Assembly (NCBI RefSeq): GCF_003967555.1
Contig: NZ_BIFS01000001.1
Location: 5,456,001-5,520,000, forward strand
Length of the DNA stretch: 64,000 bases
Reading direction: 5' to 3'
DNA from: Dictyobacter kobayashii
GTDB lineage: Bacteria > Chloroflexota > Ktedonobacteria > Ktedonobacterales > Ktedonobacteraceae
The notes under the pieces were generated by a model that saw only the letters and a program-made list of their open reading frames with translations, searched no databases and was not told where the DNA came from. The translations under genes were made by a program, and so were the position numbers. Positions 56,045 to 64,000 of the stretch are shown here, one piece after another (positions within the stretch are counted from its first letter, which is position 1; every line of letters starts with the position of its first letter).

Positions 56045-57016
56045 ATGAATAAGACGGATCGTTTGTTAGCGATTGTGCTGGAGTTGCAGCGCCGAGGGCG
56101 GCAGCGCGCCGAGGACCTGGCGGAGACGTTTGAGACCAGCAAGCGTACGATCTATCGTGATATTCTGGCTTTGTGTGAGGCCGGGGTTCCGATTATTTCT
56201 GTGCCTGGTCAGGGCTATTCGCTGATGAAGGGTTATTTTTTGCCGCCGCTCAGTTTTACGGCCGAGGAGGCGACGATGTTGCTCCTGGGCAGCCATTTTA
56301 TGGCTAAGAACTTTGATGCCCAGTATCGCGCCGCAGCCGAGTCGGCGGCGCGCAAAATTGAGGGCGTGTTGCCCGAGACTTTGCGCGCCGATGTGCAATA
56401 CTTGCAGAGCAATATCCGTTTCATTGGGCCGATCAATGCCCCCGATACCAGAGAGCATGAGACCCTGCAGCAATTGCGGCGCGCGCTACTTGATCGCAAT
56501 ACGATACGCTTTCGCTATCACACGCGCCACCGCAGTGACGAGCAGGATGCTTTCCGGACGCGCGAGGCCGATCCCTATGGGCTGGCGTATATTCTCAGTG
56601 CCTGGTACCTGGTTGCTTACTGTCACACGCGCCAGGATATTCGCAACTTTCGCCTCGATCGCATCGAGGAACTAGAATTGTTGCCGCGCACCTTCACGCG
56701 TCCCGCCAACGTACAGTTTAACCAGAGCGAGCGCGATCAGGAGCGAAATATTACTGTGCGCGTGCTGTTCGACAAGGAGATCGCCCGCTGGGTACGCGAG
56801 GGACGTTCCTTCTATGTCACCTCCGAAGAAGAGACCGCGGATGGTTTGCTGGTGACGCTGAGGATTCGCCATGAGCGCGAGATTCTCCAATGGCTGCTGA
56901 GCTGGGGGAGTCGCGTGAGGATTGTGGAACCCGCGTCACTGAGAGAGCGCATGGCCGCGGAGACGCGGGCCATGCTGCGTAATTATCAACCTGCCGACAG
57001 TCCGATCACGCACTGA
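56045..57016 (+). CDS. HTH-WYL transcriptional regulator
   Basis: A 323-residue DNA-binding regulator of the YafY type. The N-terminal helix-turn-helix is KTDRLLAIVLELQRRGRQRA with TFETSKRTIYRDILALCEAG. The WYL domain follows with the marker AWYLVAYCHTRQDIRNFRLD, and the C-terminal WCX part with REILQWLLSWGSRVRIVEP. WYL domains often bind nucleotides or single-stranded DNA and can activate or repress nearby genes; none of the neighbours is an obvious target. ATG 56045 is 7 nt from AGAGGT; GTG 56042 is also open. Confidence 0.9.
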   Translation: MNKTDRLLAIVLELQRRGRQRAEDLAETFETSKRTIYRDILALCEAGVPIISVPGQGYSLMKGYFLPPLSFTAEEATMLLLGSHFMAKNFDAQYRAAAESAARKIEGVLPETLRADVQYLQSNIRFIGPINAPDTREHETLQQLRRALLDRNTIRFRYHTRHRSDEQDAFRTREADPYGLAYILSAWYLVAYCHTRQDIRNFRLDRIEELELLPRTFTRPANVQFNQSERDQERNITVRVLFDKEIARWVREGRSFYVTSEEETADGLLVTLRIRHEREILQWLLSWGSRVRIVEPASLRERMAAETRAMLRNYQPADSPITH

Positions 57017-57081
57017 TGCTATGGGAGCTCAAGAATCCCTGGTGTGTCATGGTTTATTTTCCCCTTGCCTGCATCTATCTG

Positions 57082-58032
57082 TCAGGATTGTTGCGCGGGC
57101 GAGCGCAAGGCGCTGCCGAGGCTGACGGCACAGGCGATCATGGTGAGGAAGGCGAGTCCCATGGCGATAAGCGAGAAATTCCAGGGCGTCGTACCTATCT
57201 GGCCTTGCATGTAGAGTGCATGGTTCACCGGGTTGAGGATAAGCGTGTGGAGAACCAGCAGCACGACATTGATGAGCAGCACGCTACCCACGCTCACACA
57301 GGCTCCCAGGACCTGCGCGGGCCGTTGACCCATGATGCGGCCAGCACGTGTTGCCATTGCCCGTCCAAGTAGAATGTTGAGCAGCGTCAATGCAAGGAAG
57401 ACGATGAAGAAGAGCAGGAAGGTGACGGGATGACGCACGAGCAGGCCGCCGAAGCCGCCAAGCGCGACCAGGAGCGCGACCACGATGAGTCCGGAGATTA
57501 CCAGCATAGCGCGCTGTACCAGAGCAAATCCCAGGATGGCGCAGACGGCGACACCAGCGGCAAGCGCTGAGAGGTAGATGCCGTCGTAACTGAAGCGCAG
57601 CAGGGGCGATGCCGCGTAAGCGACCTGGGTGAGAGGGCTTGCGTCCTCGATCAAATACAGGTTGAGGCTGGCCACCAGTGAAACGACAAAGGCCAGCAGC
57701 GTTGCGGCAAGCGCCACCCACAGGCGCAGCGGGAAGTTTTGTGATGGGGTGTATGTAGCCATAGCTCGGGTTTTCTCCTTCAGAGCAGACCAGCGCTCCA
57801 AACAGGCAGTGATCAATAGGTCAGAGATCGTCTGCGACCAGAGCGGGACGAGGAAGGCCATCCCACGCCGTTGCAGCGCATCATTACAGCTATCGCGAAA
57901 GACTGCGGCCATGCGTGAACCATACTCACGTCGAAATGTTGCCGGATAGGCGTAGAGGAAGAGGGCATAGAGCCGCATTGAGAGTGCAAGCGCCTGGCGT
58001 ACGCCTCGCTTGCTGGATGGAGGAGTTGCCAT
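57082..58032 (-). CDS. PadR-linked multi-pass membrane protein
   Basis: A 316-residue protein with a soluble N-terminus (LYALFLYAYPATFRREYGSR and MAAVFRDSC, the permease-prefix type motif common near PadR genes) and seven to eight helices after residue 100. It starts one base into the stop of the PadR gene (TAATG), so the two are coupled. These pairs usually make the membrane protein a target or partner of the PadR repressor. Its function is unknown; a stress- or lipid-linked role is possible. Confidence 0.75.
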   Translation of the reverse strand: MATPPSSKRGVRQALALSMRLYALFLYAYPATFRREYGSRMAAVFRDSCNDALQRRGMAFLVPLWSQTISDLLITACLERWSALKEKTRAMATYTPSQNFPLRLWVALAATLLAFVVSLVASLNLYLIEDASPLTQVAYAASPLLRFSYDGIYLSALAAGVAVCAILGFALVQRAMLVISGLIVVALLVALGGFGGLLVRHPVTFLLFFIVFLALTLLNILLGRAMATRAGRIMGQRPAQVLGACVSVGSVLLINVVLLVLHTLILNPVNHALYMQGQIGTTPWNFSLIAMGLAFLTMIACAVSLGSALRSPAQQS

Positions 58033-58418
58033 TACAGACCTCCTTCGAGGGTGGCTATTCCAGGACCGGCCAGTAGTTGTTGCGCCTCGGCTATGCGCAC
58101 AAGGGCAGCCAGACGCTGTGCCTCAGCCCTGGCGACCCGCAAGCCAAAGGGGGTCAGCCGGTAGTAATGGCGTCGCTCATCATCAAGTTCAGGTACTGGC
58201 CGCTCATCAGATTCCTCGATCAGCCCATCCGTCAGCAGGCGCTTGAGCGAGCGGTAGAGCGTTCCTGGTCCCAGGTTAATCTTCCCATCGCTTCTGAGGG
58301 TCGTCTCCTGCATAATGCCATAGCCATGTCGCTCCCCCCCGCTGAGCGCCAGCAGTATATGAAAGATGGCAGGTGAGAGCGGCAGCAACGCTTCAGGATC
58401 GCTTACTGGTTGCTTCAC
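58032..58418 (-). CDS. PadR family transcriptional repressor
   Basis: A 128-residue winged-helix regulator. The PadR signature is clear: LSPAIFHILLALSGGERHGY with GYGIMQET, then KINLGPGTLYRSLKRLLTDG and the wing ERRHYYRLTPFGLRVARAEA. PadR proteins repress detoxification or membrane genes and let go when a ligand binds. The start is GTG 58418 after AAGGAG. A pair of direct TATCCAA-like sequences (58449-58490: ATATCCAAACTGGATATATC) just upstream is a possible operator. It is co-transcribed with the membrane protein behind it. Confidence 0.92.
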   Translation of the reverse strand: MKQPVSDPEALLPLSPAIFHILLALSGGERHGYGIMQETTLRSDGKINLGPGTLYRSLKRLLTDGLIEESDERPVPELDDERRHYYRLTPFGLRVARAEAQRLAALVRIAEAQQLLAGPGIATLEGGL

Positions 58419-58445
58419 AAGGAACTCCTTCCATGTTCTCCAGAT

Positions 58446-58494
58446 AAATATCCAAACTGGATATATCCAAAATAATTATATCCAATATGGCTAT
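58446..58494 (-). promoter_or_regulatory. Inverted repeats before padR, possible operator
   Basis: Within 58446-58494 ATATCCAAACTGGATAT forms an inverted repeat (ATATCC...GGATAT), and ATATCCAATATGGCTAT repeats it imperfectly about 30 bp on. It lies 28-76 bp before the padR start, where PadR repressors commonly bind. Confidence 0.5.
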
Positions 58495-58563
58495 AATAAA
58501 ATAGAAAGCGAAGCTTGTCAAGAGAAAAACTTTTTCGCACTGCTTGTCTTTGACACCTTGCCC

Positions 58564-58947
58564 CAATACCGTTGAGGTAAGAAAAGCTCAAACATGCTGG
58601 TTGCTATCGAAACGACCTGGAGGAGGACAAGCTCCTCTACCGTTCATTGAGCAACCAGGCAACAAGAACGGCGATGCGCATAGGTTCGGCCCTGTAGGTG
58701 CGAGGCTTGCCCTCGCTTGCCGCCCCGGTAGGGCGGCCCGGTATCCTCACCATACAGTTGCGTGTCTGTGACACCTTGGTCCATGCAGTGCCCAAACACG
58801 GACGATGCTTTTGGGCACCGCGTGAGGAAAGGGTCATGCCACGGGGTACCTGAGCGCTGGGATACTGGGCCGCCCTACCGGGGCGGCAAGCGAGGGCAAG
58901 CCTCGCACCTACAGGGCCGAACCTATACAATGCGTTATTATTGTTGC
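58564..58947. repeat. Palindromic repeat family A, copy 5 (left end kept)
   Basis: Begins with the family A end CAATACCGTTGAGGTAAG and CTCAAACATG, then the core arms (GGCCCTGTAGGTGCGAGGC matched by its complement at the right) around the hairpin GTGCCCAAACAC...TTTTGGGCACCGC. The outer right end is missing. No gene inside. Confidence 0.8.
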
Positions 58948-59090
58948 TTTTGTTTTATTTTATGCGTGTGCAGGGGAGGGTGTCTCTTGTTCGGGTCGTC
59001 TCAACATCGTGAGGGCGGCCGGGATGCTGCAATGATAATCAGATCTATGTTTTCAAGCTGGCATAGTTTTTGATTATCATTGGAGGAGGG

Positions 59091-59119
59091 GGAGCTTACC
59101 TCTTCACGAGGTAAGCTCC
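59091..59119. terminator. Hairpin after the cellulase gene
   Basis: GGAGCTTACCTC (59091-59102) pairs with GAGGTAAGCTCC (59108-59119), loop TTCAC. It is 7 nt after the end of the minus-strand cellulase gene. No T-run follows on that strand, so it may protect the message or terminate weakly. Confidence 0.6.
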
Positions 59120-59126
59120 GGGTGGG

Positions 59127-61019
59127 TTAGAAGGATGGGTAGGCGTTCTGGACAAGGATCTCGAATTCGGCTTCGAACCAGTGACCGGCGTCTGGTGCGT
59201 TGGGAAGGGCACCGGTCTTAACGGCCGAGTTGTAGCGGCTATTGCCAGTAGGATCGCACATGGCGTCGAACTGCTTGCCCTCGGGATCCGGCGTGGTCTG
59301 GGTCTTGTCGCTGGTGCCATCAGATTCACCAGGAGGCTTGATCCAGACGTAGGCGTCGAACCCGGGAGCGGGATTGGCGGTCGGGCGAGCCCCGATACCG
59401 GCGGCCTGGTTACACCAGTTGCCACGATCCAGTCGCTGGTCGATTTTGGTGGCGTTGACAAAGGTGTTCAGGTCGGTCGATGAGCTGGCCCCGCTCGGTC
59501 GGTTGGGACCACCCCAGCCGTTGCGTGAGGTGTCGATGAGCATGCCGATGCCGCTCGGGAAGCCCGCGGCGATAAAGGCGTTACGCATGTCGGTGTCGTA
59601 GGTGGCTTCGTCAATGTACTGGTTCCACTGGTAGAAGTTGGCGGAGCGCACCGGATTGCCACCGACCTGCTGGTTGGCGGTCATAAAGGGCTCTGTGGTT
59701 GGCGTGTAGTTTGCTGTATCACTGATAAAGCCATCCACACTGTTCACTCCGGCGCTTGTCCCCTTGATCACGTTGGTGATCAGGGTTACGGCAGGCTGGA
59801 AGTTGCTGGACCAGCCCAGCCAGCCAGAGTGGGAGATATCGATATAATTGTAGACGTTCGAGATGGCGTGTAGCTTGTTGAGGGCGTACTGGATGCCCTG
59901 AACGTAGGCGCCGCTGGAATTGGCCTCAGCACATTTCGGCACACTCAGGTTCGTGACCAGATTGGGCAGCGAGTCTGGCTCGATGATGGCGGAGATGCGC
60001 AGGTTGCTATACTTGGACTGGCTCAAAATGGAGGCAATCGGGTCGATATACTGTGATTTATAGAGGGCCAGGCCGTTGTTGGCCACAGACAGCTCGCCAT
60101 TGGAGGCATAGGCCGAGCAGTCGCGGTCGGGCAGATCATAAATTACAATAGTAATGACCACTGGTTGACTGCTGCTACTGGCCTGCGCGACCGCTGCATC
60201 CAGGTGACCCGACAGCGTACGCGTGACGCCAGTGCCACCAGTGACCGCTGCGATACGGTCCAGCCAGACGGCCGTAGAGTTGTTGGCGACCTTCGCCATC
60301 TGAGCCCCGAGCGTGCCACCCTTCGCGGTGGCGGCCGTCGTTACCTCAGACGCCCAATCGGGATTGATATACCCCTGAGCTCCGGCATATGGATTATCCA
60401 CATGTGTTCCCGGAGGGGTAGGAGTCGTCGTCGGCGTGGGGGTAGGAGTTGTGCCCGGTGTTGGCGTGGGTGTAGGCGGAATGGGAGTTGGGGTCGTGCC
60501 TGGAGTTGGCGTTGGTGGCACCGTGGTTGGCGTCGGCGTTGGAGACGTCGAGCCATTACAGGCATTGCCATTCACCGCGAAGTTGGTGGGAAGCGGATTG
60601 CTGCCCGACCAGCTGGCGTTGAAGCCAGGATTGGCCGTGCCATTGACCGCTACACTGCCATTGTAGTCCATGTTGGCCACCGCTACATTCTGACCGGACT
60701 GTGAAAAGGTGCCGTTCCAGCCCTGAGTCACCGACTGGCTGCTAGACGGAAAGCTAAAGGTAAGATTCCAGCTTGACCAGGCCGAAGGACTGGTATTCTG
60801 GACAACGATATTTCCGGTAAAGCCGCCGGGCCACTGATTAGATACTGTATAGGTCACCTGGCAGTACGAAGCTGCGTGCGTGACCCCGACCGGCCGGAAA
60901 ATCCCAATAAAGAGACTACCAAGAATTAAGAGCGACAAAGCGCTACTGCGTAGGATCAGACTCCGAGGTCTGTTCGCCAGGAGGACACTTCGCAGTGTGT
61001 CCTTCGCGATATAATGCAT
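59127..61019 (-). CDS. Secreted cellulase/cellobiohydrolase, CBM2-GH6
   Basis: A 630-residue exported enzyme that cuts beta-1,4-glucan with inversion. Signal peptide to about residue 49 (ALSLLILGSLFIGIF core, then THAA). A CBM2 (about 50-155) with paired Cys and surface Trp (NQWPGGFTGNIVV, WSSWNLTFSF, GWNGTF). A Pro/Thr linker (about 158-205). Then a GH6 barrel with VIYDLPDRDCSAYASNGE (catalytic acid Asp), IIEPDSLPNLVTNL, DISHSGWLGW, IDTSRNGWGG and KPPGESDGT (candidate base), closing AEFEILVQNAYPSF. AAGGAGGG is 5 nt before ATG 61019. It is the main polymer-degrading enzyme in the window; the ABC sugar importer could take up its products, an inference. Confidence 0.95.
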   Translation of the reverse strand: MHYIAKDTLRSVLLANRPRSLILRSSALSLLILGSLFIGIFRPVGVTHAASYCQVTYTVSNQWPGGFTGNIVVQNTSPSAWSSWNLTFSFPSSSQSVTQGWNGTFSQSGQNVAVANMDYNGSVAVNGTANPGFNASWSGSNPLPTNFAVNGNACNGSTSPTPTPTTVPPTPTPGTTPTPIPPTPTPTPGTTPTPTPTTTPTPPGTHVDNPYAGAQGYINPDWASEVTTAATAKGGTLGAQMAKVANNSTAVWLDRIAAVTGGTGVTRTLSGHLDAAVAQASSSSQPVVITIVIYDLPDRDCSAYASNGELSVANNGLALYKSQYIDPIASILSQSKYSNLRISAIIEPDSLPNLVTNLSVPKCAEANSSGAYVQGIQYALNKLHAISNVYNYIDISHSGWLGWSSNFQPAVTLITNVIKGTSAGVNSVDGFISDTANYTPTTEPFMTANQQVGGNPVRSANFYQWNQYIDEATYDTDMRNAFIAAGFPSGIGMLIDTSRNGWGGPNRPSGASSSTDLNTFVNATKIDQRLDRGNWCNQAAGIGARPTANPAPGFDAYVWIKPPGESDGTSDKTQTTPDPEGKQFDAMCDPTGNSRYNSAVKTGALPNAPDAGHWFEAEFEILVQNAYPSF

Positions 61020-61148
61020 ACTTACCCTCCTTCGGGAGCACTAAAGAGGATAACCAGGATGATTATTCCTCTCTTCTATCTTTAAACAAGTGTAGAATGC
61101 ACCAGGAGAGTAAACAAGCAAAATATACTTCAATAAGTGTTCAATAAT

Positions 61149-61202
61149 ATGTCACCAAAACATCAGGAGGCACAACTGCACCTCCCGATGTTTTGGTGAC
61201 AT
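61149..61202. promoter_or_regulatory. 54-bp interrupted palindrome between cellulase and epimerase genes
   Basis: ATGTCACCAAAACATC (61149-61164) pairs perfectly with GATGTTTTGGTGACAT (61187-61202), and the inner GGAGG/CCTCC extends the stem. It lies 130 bp before the cellulase start and 169 bp before the divergent epimerase gene. It could be an operator or a terminator-like hairpin. Confidence 0.55.
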
Positions 61203-61370
61203 GCCTGTCCTGTTCTTCGTGCGACATATTTCCCTCTTTGTTGCATAAGTAACAAGAGACAAGAATTGATGCTTGCCCTGTGTTCAAGTCCAGGCTACAC
61301 TGTCTATTGTAACAAGTTGATGCCTTTGCAACAAAGTGTCGCTAAGATAGACAGAAAAGGGGAATTTCCT

Positions 61371-62267
61371 ATGAGAGTTTTCGTTACTGGCGCGACCGGA
61401 TTTATCGGCTCTGCCATCGTCCGTGAGTTGATCGAGGCCGGGCACCAGGTTCTCGGCCTGGCGCGTTCAGATGCGGCGGCTGCATCACTCGCCTCTGTCG
61501 GCGCGGAGGTGCACCGTGGCTCGCTTGATGATCTCGACAGCCTGCGCAGCGGCGCGGCCGCGTCTGACGGCGTGATTCATACCGCCTTCATACACGATTG
61601 GTCCGATTTTATGCGGGCCGCTGAAACGGATTTGCATGCCATCGAGACGATCGGGGCGGTCCTCGCAGGCTCCGACAGGCCATTCGTGGTTACCTCAGGG
61701 ATACTCATGCTCGCGATGCTGGGGCGCCTTGTGACGGAAGAGGATGTGTCTGACCCCGCAGTGCCCCGGATCGCGTCTGAGAACGCGGCGATCGCGCTGG
61801 CTGAGCGTGGGGTGCGCTCATCGATTGTGCGACTCCCACCGTCTGTTCATGGCGAGGGCGATCACGGTTTTGTCCCGACCCTCATCAATATTGCTCGCGC
61901 GAAGGGCGTGTCGGCGTATCCGGGCGAGGGATCGAATCGCTGGCCTGCCGTGCATCGACTCGATGCGGCCCGTCTGTTCCGCCTGGCGCTGGAAAGCGCG
62001 CCGGCTGGCTCACGACTGCACGCGGTTGCCGAGGAAGGGATGCCGGTGCGCGAGATCGCAGGCGTCATTGGTCGTCGCCTCGACGTTCCAGTTGTTTCTG
62101 TGCCTGTCGAGGAAGCGGGCGAACACTTCGGCTTCCTTGGAAACTTTTTCTCCATGGACAGTACGGCATCGAGCGCGCTGACCCAACAGCGGTTGGGGTG
62201 GCGCCCCGTACAATCCGGCCTTCTGGCGGATCTCGACCAGGAGTACTACTTCAAGCACGAGCGATAA
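61371..62267 (+). CDS. NAD(P)-dependent epimerase-like SDR
   Basis: A 298-residue extended SDR. RVFVTGATGFIGSAIVRELI is the cofactor loop (T-G-x-x-G-F-I-G), and the fold continues with GLARSDAAAASLASVGAEVH. RLPPSVHGEGDHGFVPTLIN and NRWPAVHRLDAARLFRLALE are shared with a widespread group of uncharacterised bacterial SDRs. The classical active Tyr-x3-Lys is not visible (around GILMLAMLGRLVTEED), so it may be a redox sensor or act differently. ATG 61371 has AAGGGG before it. Base use is more GC-rich than the neighbours, which could mean transfer. Confidence 0.85.
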   Translation: MRVFVTGATGFIGSAIVRELIEAGHQVLGLARSDAAAASLASVGAEVHRGSLDDLDSLRSGAAASDGVIHTAFIHDWSDFMRAAETDLHAIETIGAVLAGSDRPFVVTSGILMLAMLGRLVTEEDVSDPAVPRIASENAAIALAERGVRSSIVRLPPSVHGEGDHGFVPTLINIARAKGVSAYPGEGSNRWPAVHRLDAARLFRLALESAPAGSRLHAVAEEGMPVREIAGVIGRRLDVPVVSVPVEEAGEHFGFLGNFFSMDSTASSALTQQRLGWRPVQSGLLADLDQEYYFKHER

Positions 62268-62393
62268 TGTCCAGGTAGATGCCACGAAGCAGGAGCGACG
62301 ACACGAGCCTGTTGTCGTGGTTGGGTGAGGGCCTCCCGATTTCATCAGGGAGGCCCAGGAGACGGATAAACTTCTAGCACAAGGAGGAAGCAC

Positions 62394-62819
62394 ATGACTG
62401 AGATAAATGACTTTAAGGAGTGGGATCGCCAGCTCATCGAAGCGTTTCGTGCCAATGGGGGCAACGTTGGCGGTCAATTCGCTGGCGTTCCCTTGCTTCT
62501 GCTGACGACGACGGGAGCAAAAAGTGGTCAACAGCGTATCAGCCCGCTGGTGTATTTGCCCGAAGGCGATCACATCTACGTTTTCGCCGGCAATAGGGGC
62601 GCGCCAACCAATCCCCATTGGTATCACAACCTGGTTGCGCATCCTGATGTGACGGTTGAGGTCGGCACCGAAAAGTTCGAGGCCAGAGCCACCGTTGTCG
62701 AAAGCACTGAGTGGGACCGCCTCGGTCGCATCCAGTTACAAAGGTTGCCTGGTCTCGCTGAGCTTCAGGCGAAGATCACGCGCAAGGTCCCTGTTGTTTT
62801 GCTGGAACGCAAGAAGTAA
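62394..62819 (+). CDS. F420-dependent nitroreductase family protein (Ddn-like)
   Basis: A 141-residue split beta-barrel flavin/deazaflavin enzyme. FAGVPLLLLTTTGAKSGQQR binds F420 and NPHWYHNLVAHPDVTVEVG is the family signature, as in Mycobacterium Ddn. These enzymes reduce quinones or nitro compounds with F420H2 and may help against oxidation. AAGGAGGAAG precedes the ATG. It is about 125 bp after the epimerase-like gene and on the same strand. A hairpin terminator follows. Confidence 0.92.
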   Translation: MTEINDFKEWDRQLIEAFRANGGNVGGQFAGVPLLLLTTTGAKSGQQRISPLVYLPEGDHIYVFAGNRGAPTNPHWYHNLVAHPDVTVEVGTEKFEARATVVESTEWDRLGRIQLQRLPGLAELQAKITRKVPVVLLERKK

Positions 62820-62868
62820 AGAGCGCGTCTACCTGAGAAAAGAAGGGACCTGTAGATTCTAACGGCAT

Positions 62869-62908
62869 CATGGCAGGAATTGTAGAAGTCCTGCCATGGT
62901 GATATTTT
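62869..62908 (+). terminator. Terminator after the nitroreductase gene
   Basis: CATGGCAGGA (62869-62878) pairs with TCCTGCCATG (62889-62898), loop 10 nt, followed by GTGATATTTTA. It also faces the end of gltX. Confidence 0.7.
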
Positions 62909-62922
62909 ACGTAGCTCTGTCC

Positions 62923-64000
62923 CTATAGAGAGGCGAGGGCGCGGTCGATGCGAGGTAGGGTGCGCTCAGGGCCTAGTATCTCGATCATCTGGAAGAGGGG
63001 CGGTGTGGCTTTGCGGCCGCTAACCGCGACACGAGCCGCGCCAAAGAGCTGGCCTGGTTTGAGCCCCATCTCCGCCATCAGGGCGCGTAACCGCTCCTCG
63101 ATGACGCTGGCCTCCCAGGTGTCCAGGCCGGCGAGCAGGTCGCGCGTGCGTTGCAGGGCCTGTCTGGTACTCTCGGCGTCCATGCCTTTCTGGATCAAAG
63201 GCGTCTCGTACTCCCAATCCTCGGTGTAGAAGTAGGAGATGGCGTGTGTGGCCTCGCCCAGCGTGCGCAGGCGCTCCTGTTCCAGGCTCAGCACGCGCTG
63301 GGTATAGGCGTGATCGAGAGGACGCCGAATAGTGTCTGGCAGACCGCCCTCGGACTCGGGCCGCTCCAGGAAGGGCAGCGTGCGCCGGGTCAGCTCTTCA
63401 AGCGAGAGCTTGCGAATATAGACGCCATTCATCCAGGCCAGCTTCTCCGCGTCATAGATGGCTCCCGACACGCTGATGCGCTCCAGGGTGAAGAGTTGCA
63501 CTAGCTCCTCACGCGTAAAGAACTCGGTTTTATCATCATAGGACCAGCCGATCAGGGCCAGGAAATTGACGACCGCCTCGGGCAGGAAGCCTTGCTGCTG
63601 TAGCTCCTTCCAGGAAGGTGCACCATGCCGCTTGCTGAGCTTGCGCCGGTCTTTGCCCAGCACATCGGGCGCATGATAGAGCAGGGGCATCTCCCAGCCC
63701 AGTGCCTTCCAGATCTGGACGTGGAGCGGCGCGCTGGAGATCCACTCCTCGGCCCGGATCATGTGGGTGATCTCCATCAGGTGATCGTCCACGGCATGGG
63801 CCAGGTGATAGGTGGGGAGTCCGTTCGATTTGAGCAGGATCGCATCATCGATATCGGCGTTCTTGAAGGTCATGTCGCCGCGCAGCTCATCGTGGACGAC
63901 CGTCTCACCCTCCGTGGCATGGCGAAGCGCACGGTCCAGCGCGGGTTCGCGGCCTCGCAGGCTGCGCGCTCTTGTGCCGTAAGGTAGCGGCAACGATGAT
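62923..64000 (-). CDS. gltX: Glutamate-tRNA ligase, C-terminal part, frame broken once
   Basis: Charges tRNA-Glu with glutamate. The window ends inside the gene, so the N-terminal HIGH region is missing. From the edge it reads CRYLTAQERAACEAANPRWT, then needs one base near 63912-63913 to continue as PREGETVVHDELRGDMTFKN. The remaining part has the class I motif KLSKRHG (KMSKS type), the ILKSNGLPTYHLAHAVDDHL block with its key part NGLPTYHLA, and the anticodon-binding helical region to the end (RIDRALASL). About 355 residues are seen. No tRNA gene is adjacent. Confidence 0.93.
   Translation of the reverse strand, partial: SSLPLPYGTRARSLRGREPALDRALRHATEGETVVHDELRGDMTFKNADIDDAILLKSNGLPTYHLAHAVDDHLMEITHMIRAEEWISSAPLHVQIWKALGWEMPLLYHAPDVLGKDRRKLSKRHGAPSWKELQQQGFLPEAVVNFLALIGWSYDDKTEFFTREELVQLFTLERISVSGAIYDAEKLAWMNGVYIRKLSLEELTRRTLPFLERPESEGGLPDTIRRPLDHAYTQRVLSLEQERLRTLGEATHAISYFYTEDWEYETPLIQKGMDAESTRQALQRTRDLLAGLDTWEASVIEERLRALMAEMGLKPGQLFGAARVAVSGRKATPPLFQMIEILGPERTLPRIDRALASL

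Noticed and set aside
60420..60545. Repeated Pro/Thr codons in the cellulase gene as a tandem DNA repeat
   Set aside because: It is the usual flexible linker between CBM2 and GH6, in frame and of normal length.
24..64000. tRNA, rRNA or tmRNA genes
   Set aside because: No cloverleaf with a T-arm GGTTC-A pattern and 3' acceptor pairing was found; GGTTCGG in the repeats lacks the rest of the structure.

Overview
The window most likely comes from a Ktedonobacteria-type Chloroflexota chromosome. This is inferred from style, not from a marker gene. The hints are moderate-to-high GC, many ECF sigma and anti-sigma genes, WD40/LRR/HEAT/Clp_N repeat proteins, F420-type flavoenzymes, a CBM2-GH6 cellulase with a Pro/Thr linker, an ABC sugar importer without its own ATPase, and abundant intergenic palindromic repeats. 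No rRNA, tRNA, CRISPR array, phage or plasmid module was seen.

Layout. 0-6 kb: MFS exporter (cut by the window edge), DUF202 protein, arginine genes argB-argJ, a GT-C-like membrane protein and msrB. 6.3-6.9 kb: a nested palindromic repeat. 7-10.5 kb: two paralogous membrane proteins behind an Fe-S/flavin GltD-like oxidoreductase. 10.7-14.2 kb: ABC sugar importer (binding protein and two permeases). 14.3-16.2 kb: ECF sigma factor and a membrane anti-sigma factor carrying a seven-blade WD40 sensor. 16.8-21.5 kb: GNAT, F420-type oxidoreductase, small membrane protein, TetR-cytochrome P450 pair. 21.7-25.2 kb: ABC-2 exporter whose ATPase is split by an IS4-like insertion sequence. 25.5-29 kb: zinc-finger/lysozyme-like fusion, ECF41 sigma factor and its partner FAD oxidoreductase. 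29-34.5 kb: secreted propeller-like protein, large HEAT protein, accA. 34.6-44.6 kb: KimA-like transporter, GNAT, DUF302, multi-Clp_N protein, TIR-WD40 protein, cupin. 45-58.4 kb: MFS, SDR, lipoprotein, BFN nuclease-like protein, double GNAT, MGT-type glycosyltransferase, CDF transporter, LRR protein, WYL regulator, PadR-membrane protein pair. 59-64 kb: GH6 cellulase, epimerase-like SDR, F420 nitroreductase, and gltX running off the end.

The most striking feature of the sequence itself is that at least 24 apparent one-base losses, nearly all in short G/C runs, break about 16 otherwise well conserved genes. Each is restored by adding one base and every shift is in the same direction. I read most as sequencing or assembly error rather than biology, and give merged coordinates for the restored genes.

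The best-supported biological findings are four. (1) A MITE-like element of 489 bp sits inside a second palindromic repeat with a 10-bp target duplication. (2) An IS of 1343 bp with an 11-bp duplication disrupts an ABC exporter ATPase. (3) An exact TGTCACA-N16-CGTC ECF41-type promoter lies in front of the oxidoreductase-ECF41 operon. (4) A perfect 24-bp palindrome overlaps the -35 box of an apparently leaderless tetR-P450 operon.
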